NCBI GenBank assembly: GCA_021287075.1
Contig: JAJTBD010000019.1
Location: 1-64,000 of the forward strand
Length of the DNA stretch: 64,000 bases
Direction: 5' to 3'
DNA from: Micrococcales bacterium
GTDB taxonomy: Bacteria; Actinomycetota; Actinomycetes; Actinomycetales; Dermatophilaceae
Below the pieces are notes generated by a model. It worked only from the letters and a program-made list of their open reading frames with translations, was not told the DNA's origin and made no database searches. A program made the translations under genes and the position numbers. Shown here in pieces: positions 22,509 to 35,539 of this stretch (positions are counted from its first letter, which is position 1; every line of letters begins with the position of its first letter).

Positions 22509-23843
22509 GTGAGCGAGAGCAGACAGATCCTGCGGCTCGCCGTGCCTGCCTTCCTCGCGCTGATCGCCGAGCCCCTCTTCCTGCTGGCCGACTCCGCGAT
22601 CATCGGGCACCTCGGGACGGCCCAGCTCGCCGGGCTCGGGGTGGCCAGCGCGACGCTGATGACGGCCGTCAACCTCTTTGTCTTCCTCGCCTATGGCACG
22701 ACCTCGGTCGTCGCGCGGCAGCTGGGCGCGGGGTCGGTGCGCGGCGCGCTGGAGGCCGGGGTGGACGGCACGTGGCTGGCGATCGGGCTCGGCGCGCTGA
22801 CCGGGCTCGGGGTCGGGCTGTGGGCGGAGCCCCTGTGCCGGCTCTTCGGGGCCTCGCCTGCGGCGGTCGGCGAGGCCGCCACCTATCTGCGCGTCGCGGC
22901 ACTGGGCATCCCGGCCATGCTCGTGACCCTCGCGGTCACCGGTGTCCTGCGCGGCCTCCAGGACATGCGCACCCCCCTCGTGGCATCGGTGACCGCCTTC
23001 GCCGCCAACATCGTGCTCAACCTGCTCTTTGTCTATGGGTTCGGTTGGGGCATAGCCGGATCCGCGTGGGGCACCGTCATCGCGCAGTGGGGCATGGCGC
23101 TCGCGCTGCTGGCCGTGATGGTGCGTGGCGCGGGACGTCACGGGGCCTCGCTGCACCCCCACCCGGGCCGGGTGCTGACGGCCGCGCTCGGCGGCATGCC
23201 GCTGCTGCTGCGCACCCTCGCCCTGCGGGCAATCCTGCTCGTGACGACCTGGGTGGCGGCGGGCCTCGGGGACGTGCCGCTCGCGGCATACCAGGTCAGC
23301 TACACCATCTGGTCCGCGCTCACCTTCGCCCTCGACGCACTGGCCATCGCCGCCCAGGCACTGACCGGCCGTGCCCTCGGGGCAGGCGACCTGCGCGGCA
23401 CGCGCTCGACCACCTCGACGATGCTGCGCTGGGGTGTGTGGGCCGGCGCGGTCCTCGGCGCGCTCGTGCTGGCCGCCCACCGGGTGCTGCCGCACCTCTT
23501 CACCGGCGACCCGGCGGTGCAGCGGGCCCTCGCCGCCGGCCTGATCGTGGTGGCGCTCATGCAGCCGCTGTCGGGCCTGGTCTTCGTCATCGACGGGGTG
23601 CTCATCGGCGCCGGTGACGGGCGCTGGCTGGCCGGCGCCATGGTGCTGACCCTGGCGCTCTATCTGCCGCTCGTCCTCGCCGTCCACGCGGCCGCGCCAC
23701 GGATGCTGAGCTCCCCGGACGGCGCGGCGCACGCCGTGCTGTGGCTGTGGGCGGCCTTCACCGGCTTCATGGCGATCCGGGGCGCGCTCTTCTGGTGGCG
23801 CATCCGCGGCGACCGCTGGATGGTCGTCGGCGCCACCCGCTGA
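22509..23843 (+). CDS. MATE family efflux transporter, DinF type
   Basis: The protein has 444 residues from GTG at 22509. GTG at 22488 is an alternative that starts eight bases after the hairpin without a ribosome site. Twelve membrane segments; early text ILRLAVPAFLALIAEPLFLLADSAIIGHLGTAQLAGLG is typical of DinF-like MATE proteins. Expected to export cationic compounds against Na+ or H+. It stands alone between the hairpin and thiD. Confidence 0.9.
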   Translation: MSESRQILRLAVPAFLALIAEPLFLLADSAIIGHLGTAQLAGLGVASATLMTAVNLFVFLAYGTTSVVARQLGAGSVRGALEAGVDGTWLAIGLGALTGLGVGLWAEPLCRLFGASPAAVGEAATYLRVAALGIPAMLVTLAVTGVLRGLQDMRTPLVASVTAFAANIVLNLLFVYGFGWGIAGSAWGTVIAQWGMALALLAVMVRGAGRHGASLHPHPGRVLTAALGGMPLLLRTLALRAILLVTTWVAAGLGDVPLAAYQVSYTIWSALTFALDALAIAAQALTGRALGAGDLRGTRSTTSTMLRWGVWAGAVLGALVLAAHRVLPHLFTGDPAVQRALAAGLIVVALMQPLSGLVFVIDGVLIGAGDGRWLAGAMVLTLALYLPLVLAVHAAAPRMLSSPDGAAHAVLWLWAAFTGFMAIRGALFWWRIRGDRWMVVGATR

Positions 23844-23859
23844 GGTCTGGGCCGCCGGG

Positions 23860-24708
23860 TCACCAGCGGCCGTGGCCGCGCAGCTCGTGGAAGTGATGGA
23901 CCGGGCCGTGCCCGTGGCCGACGGCCAGCTCGGGCCCGTGGCGCAGCGCCCCGGTCAGCCAGCACTTCGCCTCGGTGACCGCGCCCAGCCAGTCGGGATG
24001 CCGCGGACGCAGGGCGGTGATCGCCGACGACAACGAGCAGCCCGTGCCGTGGGTGCAGTCGGTGGCGACCCGCGGCTGGCTGATCCAGTGCTCGCCGGTG
24101 TCGTCGACCAGCAGGTCCGTGGCCTCCTGCCCGGCGAGGTGGCCACCCTTGACCAGGACGGCTGGGCCGCCCCGCTCACGGATCGCCATGGCCTGCACCA
24201 GCATCTCGTCGCTGGAGGCGGCCGGTGAGCTGCCGGCGCCCGCGAGGATCGCGGCCTCGGGGAGATTGGGGGTCACGAGCCCGACGTCGGGCAGCATCGC
24301 GACGATCGCCGCCACCGCTGCCGGGTCGAGGAGGGGGTCGCCGCTCGTGGCGACCATGACCGGGTCGAGGACCACCGGTATGCCGCGCAGGGCGGGCGAG
24401 CGCAGCCGACGGCCGACGGCCTCGCAGATCTCCGTCGTGGCCAGCATGCCGATCTTGACCGCGTCCACGCGGATATCGTCGAGGATCGAGTCCATCTGCT
24501 GCGCAACGAAATCGGCTGGTGGGGTGTGGACCCCCTGCACGCCCCGGGTGTTCTGCGCGGTCAGTGCCGTCACCACTGCCATGCCATAGGCCCCGAGGGC
24601 GCTGAAGGTCTTGAGGTCGGCCTGGATCCCCGCCCCGCCGGAGGGGTCGCTCCCGGCGATCGAGAGCACCGCCGGTGGTCGTCGGGAACCGTCCGTCACA
24701 GGGGCCAT
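23860..24708 (-). CDS. thiD: Hydroxymethylpyrimidine (phosphate) kinase
   Basis: The protein has 282 residues from ATG at 24708. Ribokinase-like fold: VLSIAGSDPSGGAGIQADLKTF, MAVVTALTAQNT, DPVMVATSGDPLL, TPNLPEA, VLVKGGH and TDCTHGTGCSLSSAI. It phosphorylates HMP and HMP-P to HMP-PP for thiamine synthesis. Divergent from the TPP-riboswitch-led thiC operon. The tail after WLTGALRHG is His-rich (GHGHGPVHHFHELRGHG), as in many actinobacterial copies. Confidence 0.95.
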   Translation of the reverse strand: MAPVTDGSRRPPAVLSIAGSDPSGGAGIQADLKTFSALGAYGMAVVTALTAQNTRGVQGVHTPPADFVAQQMDSILDDIRVDAVKIGMLATTEICEAVGRRLRSPALRGIPVVLDPVMVATSGDPLLDPAAVAAIVAMLPDVGLVTPNLPEAAILAGAGSSPAASSDEMLVQAMAIRERGGPAVLVKGGHLAGQEATDLLVDDTGEHWISQPRVATDCTHGTGCSLSSAITALRPRHPDWLGAVTEAKCWLTGALRHGPELAVGHGHGPVHHFHELRGHGRW

Positions 24709-24740
24709 GGTGCCAACCGTAGCCAGAGCCGCTACGGTGA

Positions 24741-27909
<3,169 letters not shown>

Positions 27910-27917
<8 letters not shown>

Positions 27918-28773
27918 CACACCCGCCCCGACCCCGGCACCCTCTGGCCCAATCGGGCGCGATCGCCCCGCGAGGACGGCCTCCCTCGGCTGCGTCCTCG
28001 CCGCGGTCCGCGAGCGCGCCCCCCTCGTCCACTGCATCGGGGCAGCCGTGACGGCGCCGCTGGTCGCCGACGGCCTGCTCGCAGCCGGGGCCCGCCCGAT
28101 GATGACCGACTCGGTCGAGGAGGCGCCCACGCTCGTCACGGTGGCCGACGCCCTGTTGGTCAACCTCGGCCAGCTGAGCGCCGTTGCGGCACAGGCGATC
28201 CCACCGACGGTCGACGCCGCCGTGGCAGAGGGCATCCCATGGGTGCTGGACCCCGCCGCGATCGGCCGTGCGCCGGTGCGCACCCCCCTGGCCCGGGATC
28301 TCCTCGCGTTGCGCCCGGCCGTGGTGCGCGGCAACGCCTCCGAGGTGCGCGTCCTCGCCGGGGAGGGCACCGGAGGCCGCGGGGCGGACAGCACCGATGG
28401 CGTCGAGGCCGCCCTGGCGGCGGCGCGCCAGACGTCGGCCAGCGGCCCCGTCGTCGCCGCCTCCGGACCCGTGGACGTCGTCGTCCACGGCGGCCGGCGA
28501 GCCGAGATCGCCCGTGGCACGCCGCTTCTGACCCGCGTGACCGGCACCGGATGTCTGCTCGGCGGCCTGACGGCTGCCTGTGCTGCGGTTGCGCCACCCT
28601 GGGAGGCGGCGGTCACCGCCACCGTGTGGCTCGCCGTGGCCGGCGAGGACGCGGCCGTGGGCGACCCCCATCCAGGCACCTTCCGGGTGCGCCTGCTCGA
28701 CGCGCTTGCGGCGATGGCGCCTGATCGCCTCGACAGCGTCCATCTCGACGTCCACGAGGAGGGCCGGCCGTGA
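27910..28773 (+). CDS. thiM: Hydroxyethylthiazole kinase
   Basis: The protein has 287 residues from ATG at 27910, overlapping the MFS stop. Family text: RERAPLVHCIGAAVTAPLVADGLLAAGARPMMTDSVEEA, LDPAAIGRAPVRTPLA, RGNASEV and TGTGCLLGGLTA. It phosphorylates hydroxyethylthiazole for thiamine salvage. The first 28 residues come from the repeat element and are not part of the family, so the true start could be internal. Confidence 0.93.
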
Positions 28774-29453
28774 CCCGGCCCCTCGACCTGCGCGTCTATC
28801 TCGTCACCTCAGGCACCGGCCGTCAGACGGTGGAGGCGGCTGCGGCAGCCGCGGCAGCGGGCGCCGGCACCATCCAGGTCCGCGCCAAGGAGCTCTCGAC
28901 CCGGGCCCTGCTGGAACTGACGTGCTCCGTCGCCGAAGCCGTGCACGCGGCATACCCCAAGGCCACCGTCCTCGTGGATGACAGGGCCGATGTGGCGTAT
29001 GCCGCGATGCGCCGAGGCGCGCACGTCCACGGGGTGCACCTCGGCCAGGACGACCTCCCGCCCGCGGCGGCCCGCGAGCTACTCGGACCGGGGGCGGTCG
29101 TCGGATGGACCACGGGGACAGTCGGACTCGCGCAGGCGGCCGAGGACCAAGCGGACGTCATCGACTACGTGGGGGCCGGTCCGTTCCGGCTGACGCCCAC
29201 CAAGGACAGCGGCCGCCCGGCGCTCGGGGTGGCGGGCTATCCGCCGATCGTGGCGGCGACCAGCCTGCCCGTCGTCGCGATCGGCAGCGTCACCGCCGGC
29301 GACGTGCCGGCACTCGCCCGGACCGGTATCGCCGGGGGGTGTGCGGTGCGCGCGATCATGGACGCCCCCGACCCGGGCGCTGCCACTGCCGCGCTGCTCC
29401 GGGCCTGGGAGTCGGGCCATGGCAGCGGGGGGGAACGTGGCGACGTGCGCTAG
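28770..29453 (+). CDS. thiE: Thiamine-phosphate synthase
   Basis: The protein has 227 residues from GTG at 28770, overlapping the thiM stop (GTGA). TIM-barrel signatures: YLVTSGTGRQTVEAA, GTIQVRAKELSTRALLEL, VLVDDRADVAYA, GVHLGQDDLPP, DYVGAGPFRLTPTKD and VVAIGSVTAGDVPAL. It joins HMP-PP and thiazole phosphate. The first motif has SGTG where many have D at the second position. Last gene of the operon. Confidence 0.95.
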   Translation: MTRPLDLRVYLVTSGTGRQTVEAAAAAAAAGAGTIQVRAKELSTRALLELTCSVAEAVHAAYPKATVLVDDRADVAYAAMRRGAHVHGVHLGQDDLPPAAARELLGPGAVVGWTTGTVGLAQAAEDQADVIDYVGAGPFRLTPTKDSGRPALGVAGYPPIVAATSLPVVAIGSVTAGDVPALARTGIAGGCAVRAIMDAPDPGAATAALLRAWESGHGSGGERGDVR

Positions 29454-29519
29454 AGACCGGGCGGGCGGGGTGCCCAGGTGGGCTGACGGTGACAGTGGCG
29501 GGCGCCCAAGGTGTGATGG

Positions 29520-31046
<1,527 letters not shown>

Positions 31047-31110
31047 CCCCCCATTCTGTCGCGCGTGCGCTCCGACCGCTGGCGGTGTCCGGATCGCGCA
31101 GAATGGGGCC

Positions 31111-32091
31111 ATGGAGCGACCGCACCACGAGACCTCCGGACCCTGCCGAGGCAGAGTGTCGGCCAGCCGCGGGACGGCCGCCGGCGCCCTCGCGCTCGCG
31201 CTCGTGCTGGCCGCCTGCTCGGGAGGCGGCGACGCCGAGTCGACGTCCACCTCGACCCCCGCGAGTGTCGCCTCGGCGAGCACGGAGTCGTCCGGCGCCA
31301 CGGTCCGACGCGACCTGCGCTATGCCGACGGCGGCACCGACTCCCACCTGCTCGACGTCCACATCCCAGCCCCCAGCGGTGACGCGCCGCCCGCCCTCGT
31401 CGTCTATATCCATGGCGGCGGCTGGCAGGTCGGCTCCAAGGCCGACCTCGACCGGGAGACCCCCGCGCGGGCGGACGTCATGCGCGACCTCCTGCTCAAG
31501 GAGGGGTATGCCGTGGCCAGCGTCAACTATCGCAAGCGCTCCGACGCGCAGTGGCCGGCCCAGGGCGAGGACGTGGCCGCCGCCATCGCCTACCTGCGCC
31601 AGCAGGCGAAGTCGCTCGGCGTTGACGGCGAGCGCATCGTGACCCTCGGGGACTCGGCCGGTGGGCACCTGGCCCTCCAGACGGCATACACAACCGACGG
31701 CATCCGGGGCGCGGTCGGCTACTACCCCGTGACCGACTTCGCCGGGTGGCAGGGCGACCTCGAGGCGGCCAAGTGCGAGGAGACCGAGCCGCAGGAGGCG
31801 ACCGAGCTGCTGGGCGCCGACCCCGCGACCGAGGAGGGCGCGGCGGCGTCACGGTCGGCCAGCCCCCTCAACGCGGTACGGGCGGGGCTGCCGCCGACGC
31901 TCCTCTTCCACGGCAAGTACGACTGCGAGGTGCCGCTCGCCCAGTCGACCCGGCTGCGTGACGCGCTGGAGAAGGCCGGAGACAGCGTCGAGCTCGTGAG
32001 CAACGACAGCGGCCACAGCGACCCGCTCTTCTTCAGCGACCCGGACATGCAGCAGCGGCTGCTCGCCTTCCTGGAGCGGGCAACCGGCTGA
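31111..32091 (+). CDS. Lipoprotein alpha/beta hydrolase (esterase)
   Basis: The protein has 326 residues from ATG at 31111. Signal peptide with lipobox LAAC (Cys about residue 36), a Ser/Thr-rich linker, then an HSL-type esterase: oxyanion motif HGGGW, nucleophile GDSAGGH, catalytic Asp in HGKYDCEVPL and His in SNDSGHSDPLF. Anchored on the outer face of the membrane; substrate unknown. It stands alone upstream of the MmpL operator. Confidence 0.88.
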   Translation: MERPHHETSGPCRGRVSASRGTAAGALALALVLAACSGGGDAESTSTSTPASVASASTESSGATVRRDLRYADGGTDSHLLDVHIPAPSGDAPPALVVYIHGGGWQVGSKADLDRETPARADVMRDLLLKEGYAVASVNYRKRSDAQWPAQGEDVAAAIAYLRQQAKSLGVDGERIVTLGDSAGGHLALQTAYTTDGIRGAVGYYPVTDFAGWQGDLEAAKCEETEPQEATELLGADPATEEGAAASRSASPLNAVRAGLPPTLLFHGKYDCEVPLAQSTRLRDALEKAGDSVELVSNDSGHSDPLFFSDPDMQQRLLAFLERATG

Positions 32092-32095
32092 GATA

Positions 32096-32125
32096 TGCGC
32101 ATTGGGCAATATTGCCCAATGCGCA
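32096..32125. promoter_or_regulatory. 30-bp perfect palindrome, operator upstream of mmpL
   Basis: Arms TGCGCATTGGGCAAT and its exact complement meet without a spacer. AT-rich against the surroundings. A promoter-like TTGCCC (32113-32118), 17 bases, then TATTGT (32136-32141) overlaps its right arm. Likely bound by the TetR regulator encoded after mmpL. The core resembles the palindrome at 54973. Confidence 0.75.
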
Positions 32126-32190
32126 AGACTGACCTATTGTCGGGGATGTGCGGCTCGGACTGCCGTGCATCCTCCACATAGGAGCCCCCC

Positions 32191-34785
32191 GTGTCGCTCG
32201 CCCTGCACCGGCTCGGCCGGTACGCCTTCGCCCACCCCCGCCGCTTCCTGCTCGGCTGGCTGCTCGTGGTGGCGGCGGTGGTCGCCCTGCTCGCCACCCA
32301 GCCCAGGGAAATCGCGACCGGACTCACGATCGCCGGCACCCCGAGCCAGGATGTGCTCGACACCGTCAGCAAGGAGCTCCCTGAGGCCGGCGGCACCTCG
32401 GGGACGATCGTCGTCACCGCCCCCGAAGGCGGCCGAGTCGACACCCCCGAGCGGGCCGCCGCGATCGCCGACGCCGTGGAGCGGCAGGCCGCGACCGGAC
32501 AGGTCGTCGACCGCGAGGGCCGGCTCGCCGACCAGCGGGCGCAGGTGCGCGCCAAGATCACCGCCAAGGTCGAGGACAAGGTCGCCGCAGACCTCGGCCC
32601 CAAGCTCGGCAACCTCGCGACCTCGCTCGAGCGGGCCGCTGCCAAGGCCCCCAACGCGACCCTCACGGAGCTGGCCACGCGGGCACGCACGCTGTCCAAG
32701 GCGTCTCCCCATGAGCAGGTCACCGGCGCCTCCGACCTCTTCGCCGACCTGGCAGCCTTCCGCGAGCAGGCCGCGGCCCTGGGAGTCACGCCAGAGCAGA
32801 TGGGCCTGCCGGCACCCGCACAGCAGATGACCGACCCGGCCGACTCCGTGCGCACAGCCGTGGACAAGGCGGCCGCGCCCGTCCTGGCCGATCTCGACCG
32901 GCTCACCGACGGCACCAGCCCCCAGGGCCACCCACTGGTCGTCGACGGTCGGGAGCTGCACACCGTCAGTGTCTCGGCGGACGGCACCACGGCGGTCATC
33001 CCTGTGCAGCTGGCGCAGCCGCTCAACGACCTCCCGGACTACGCGCTCGAGGACGTGCTGCGTGTCACCGATCTCGCCGTCGAGCGGGCCGGCCTCACGG
33101 CGTCGCCCAGCACCGCCCTGATGCCGACCGAGCCGCCACTCGGTGGCCACGAGGCCATCGGCCTGGGCATCGCGGTCATCGTCCTGCTGCTCACCCTCGG
33201 CTCACTCGTGGCCGCCGGCCTGCCCGTCCTGACCGCACTCGTCGGGGTTTTTATCGGGGTCGGCGGCGCCTACGCGCTCTCGGCCAACTACGTCATGACG
33301 ACGTCAACTCCCGCGCTGGGCCTCATGATCGGGCTCGCGGTCGGCATCGACTACGCGCTCTTCATCATCCACAAGCACCGCACCCTGATCATGCGCGAGG
33401 GGCTGCCCGCCCGCGAGGCGATGGGCCGGGCCCTGGGCACCGCCGGCAGCGCCGTCCTCTTCGCCGGGCTGACTGTCGTGATCGCCCTGCTCGCTCTGCT
33501 CACCCTCGGCATCGCCTTCGTCACCACGATGGCCCTCACCGCTGCGACGACCGTGGCCCTCGCCGTGGCCATCTCGCTCACCGCGCTGCCCGCGCTCCTC
33601 GGGCTGGCCGGCGAGCGCGTCGTCGGGCGAGGGGCCCGAACTGGCGGCCACGCGGCATACGCCGTCGGCCATCACCCCATCGCGCGCCGCTGGGTAGGGG
33701 CGGTGACAGCCCATCCCGTCATCACGGTCCTGCTCGTCCTCCTCGCGCTCGGGCTCCCCGCCTGGGGGGCCGCGGACCTCCGACTCGGTATGCCGGATGG
33801 CGGGGTCGCAGCCTCGGGGTCGCCCCAGCGGGTCAACTACGACGCGAACACCCGCGCCTTCGGGGAGGGTGCCAACGCGCCGCTCGTCGTCACCGTGCGG
33901 CGCGAGGACGGCAAGGAGCTTGCGACCGAGGACCTGCTCGACCGCCAGCGCGAGCTCGCCGCCGTCGTGGACGTGCAGTCCGTCCGGCTCATGGGCGCCT
34001 CACCCGATCGGACCCTCGCGATCTACCAGACCATCCCCAAGGAGGGGCCCAACGACCCCTCGACCGAGGCGCTGGTCCACCGGCTGCGCGCGACCGAGCT
34101 GCCCGGCATACAGCCGCTCGGGGTGACCGGGCTGACCGCCCTCAACATCGACCTGTCCGAGGTGCTCGCCGACGCCATCCCGGTCTATGTCGGCGTCGTC
34201 GTGCTGCTCTCGCTCGTCGTGCTGCTGCTCGTCTTCCGGTCGCTGCTCGTGCCGATCGGCGCCACCCTCGGCTTCCTGCTCGCGATCGGCGCGACCATGG
34301 GGCTGGTCGTGGCGGCATTTGGAGACGAGCGCTGGACCTGGCTGGTCGGCGTGGACCGGGCCGGCCCCATCCTGAGCTTCCTCCCGATCATGGCGACGGG
34401 CATCCTCTACGGGCTCGCGATGGACTACCAGGTCTTCCTTGGCGCCTCGATGCGCGAGGACCACGTGCACGGCGCCCATGCACGAGAGGCCGTCAAGAGC
34501 GGCTTCCAGCACGCGAGCCGGGTGGTCGTCGCCGCAGCGATCATCATGATCTCGGTCTTCGGCGGCTTCGTCCTCGGGGACGACACGACGATCCGGCAGT
34601 TCGGCTTCGCGCTCTCGACCGGAATCCTCATCGATGCCTTCCTCATCCGGATGACACTCATGCCGGCGCTGCTGCACCTGGCCGGCGAGCGGGCCTGGTG
34701 GCTGCCGCGGTGGCTGGACCGCCTGCTGCCGCGCGTCGACATCGAGGGCGACCGGCTCCAGCGGCACCTCCGGGCCGTGCAATAG
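32191..34785 (+). CDS. MMPL/RND family transporter
   Basis: The protein has 864 residues from GTG at 32191 with AGGAG upstream. Two repeats of one helix, a large external loop and five helices. Membrane text includes GIAVIVLLLTLGSLVAAGLPVL, GLMIGLAVGIDYALFIIHKHR and ILYGLAMDYQVFLGASMRE (the two D-Y proton-relay motifs). The first external loop is Lys/Ala-rich and partly coiled. Related to actinobacterial MmpL lipid or drug exporters; cargo unknown. Followed after eight bases by a TetR regulator, the usual pairing. Confidence 0.93.
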   Translation: MSLALHRLGRYAFAHPRRFLLGWLLVVAAVVALLATQPREIATGLTIAGTPSQDVLDTVSKELPEAGGTSGTIVVTAPEGGRVDTPERAAAIADAVERQAATGQVVDREGRLADQRAQVRAKITAKVEDKVAADLGPKLGNLATSLERAAAKAPNATLTELATRARTLSKASPHEQVTGASDLFADLAAFREQAAALGVTPEQMGLPAPAQQMTDPADSVRTAVDKAAAPVLADLDRLTDGTSPQGHPLVVDGRELHTVSVSADGTTAVIPVQLAQPLNDLPDYALEDVLRVTDLAVERAGLTASPSTALMPTEPPLGGHEAIGLGIAVIVLLLTLGSLVAAGLPVLTALVGVFIGVGGAYALSANYVMTTSTPALGLMIGLAVGIDYALFIIHKHRTLIMREGLPAREAMGRALGTAGSAVLFAGLTVVIALLALLTLGIAFVTTMALTAATTVALAVAISLTALPALLGLAGERVVGRGARTGGHAAYAVGHHPIARRWVGAVTAHPVITVLLVLLALGLPAWGAADLRLGMPDGGVAASGSPQRVNYDANTRAFGEGANAPLVVTVRREDGKELATEDLLDRQRELAAVVDVQSVRLMGASPDRTLAIYQTIPKEGPNDPSTEALVHRLRATELPGIQPLGVTGLTALNIDLSEVLADAIPVYVGVVVLLSLVVLLLVFRSLLVPIGATLGFLLAIGATMGLVVAAFGDERWTWLVGVDRAGPILSFLPIMATGILYGLAMDYQVFLGASMREDHVHGAHAREAVKSGFQHASRVVVAAAIIMISVFGGFVLGDDTTIRQFGFALSTGILIDAFLIRMTLMPALLHLAGERAWWLPRWLDRLLPRVDIEGDRLQRHLRAVQ

Positions 34786-34793
34786 TGCTGGCC

Positions 34794-35393
34794 ATGAGCA
34801 GGCCGGGACTGCGCGAGAGCAAGCGCGCCGAGACCGAGCGCGGGCTCGCCTCGATCGCCCACCGCCTCGTCCGCGAGCGCGGGTTCGCGGATGTGACGGT
34901 CGAGGAGATCGTCGAGGAGGCACGCGTCTCGCGACGCACCTTCTCCAACTACTTCTCCTGCAAGGAGGAGGCCGTCGCCGCCGTCGTCATCCACGGCGCA
35001 GCCGACGGGCTGGCGTCCTGGGACCCGGCCTCGACCCCGCGTCATCTTGTCGATCTGGTCCGTGATCTGGTGCACCACCAGTTCGGCTCAGGCGCGCTCG
35101 CCTCCCTCGCCGACGTGTCCTCGCTCGCCGACGGCCACCACCAGCTCCTCCCCTATGTCCGCGAGGCACAGTGGCGGCTGTGGGCGATGGCCGGCGAGCG
35201 CGTGCTCGAAGAGCTCGACGACGCCGACGACCCCGTGCGCCGGGCCGAGCTCAATGCGCTGCTGGGAGCCGTCTTCGGTGTGGTCAGCTCGCTCTTCCCG
35301 GGTGAGGACGGGTCGGGCACGGCCGAGCCCGCCCGGGCGCTGCAGCTGCTCGAGCACGTCCTGGGCCGGCTGGAGGGCGGTTTCGGACGGTGA
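34794..35393 (+). CDS. TetR family regulator
   Basis: The protein has 199 residues from ATG at 34794. N-terminal helix-turn-helix: ETERGLASIAHRLVRERGFADVTVEEIVEEARVSRRTFSNYFSCKEEAV. The helical ligand-binding domain follows. It most likely represses the mmpL operon through the palindrome at 32096. The ligand is unknown. Confidence 0.92.
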   Translation: MSRPGLRESKRAETERGLASIAHRLVRERGFADVTVEEIVEEARVSRRTFSNYFSCKEEAVAAVVIHGAADGLASWDPASTPRHLVDLVRDLVHHQFGSGALASLADVSSLADGHHQLLPYVREAQWRLWAMAGERVLEELDDADDPVRRAELNALLGAVFGVVSSLFPGEDGSGTAEPARALQLLEHVLGRLEGGFGR

Positions 35394-35539
35394 CCTCTAG
35401 CACTTCCCATGCATAGATCCACGCGGCGCGCCGCTTCGTGAGCAGAACGCAAGGTTTCCGCCACAGAGCCGCAAACTACGGCCAGTAGCGTCGCGCGCGG
35501 GGAGGTCACTGTGGACCTCACTGTCGCGAAGGATCCATC
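35394..35539. promoter_or_regulatory. Leader region of the large surface protein
   Basis: 146 bases without a gene. A short hairpin (GAGGTC/GACCTC, about 35501-35518) precedes the GTG start. GC is lower than average, consistent with a promoter, but no clear hexamer pair is seen. Confidence 0.3.
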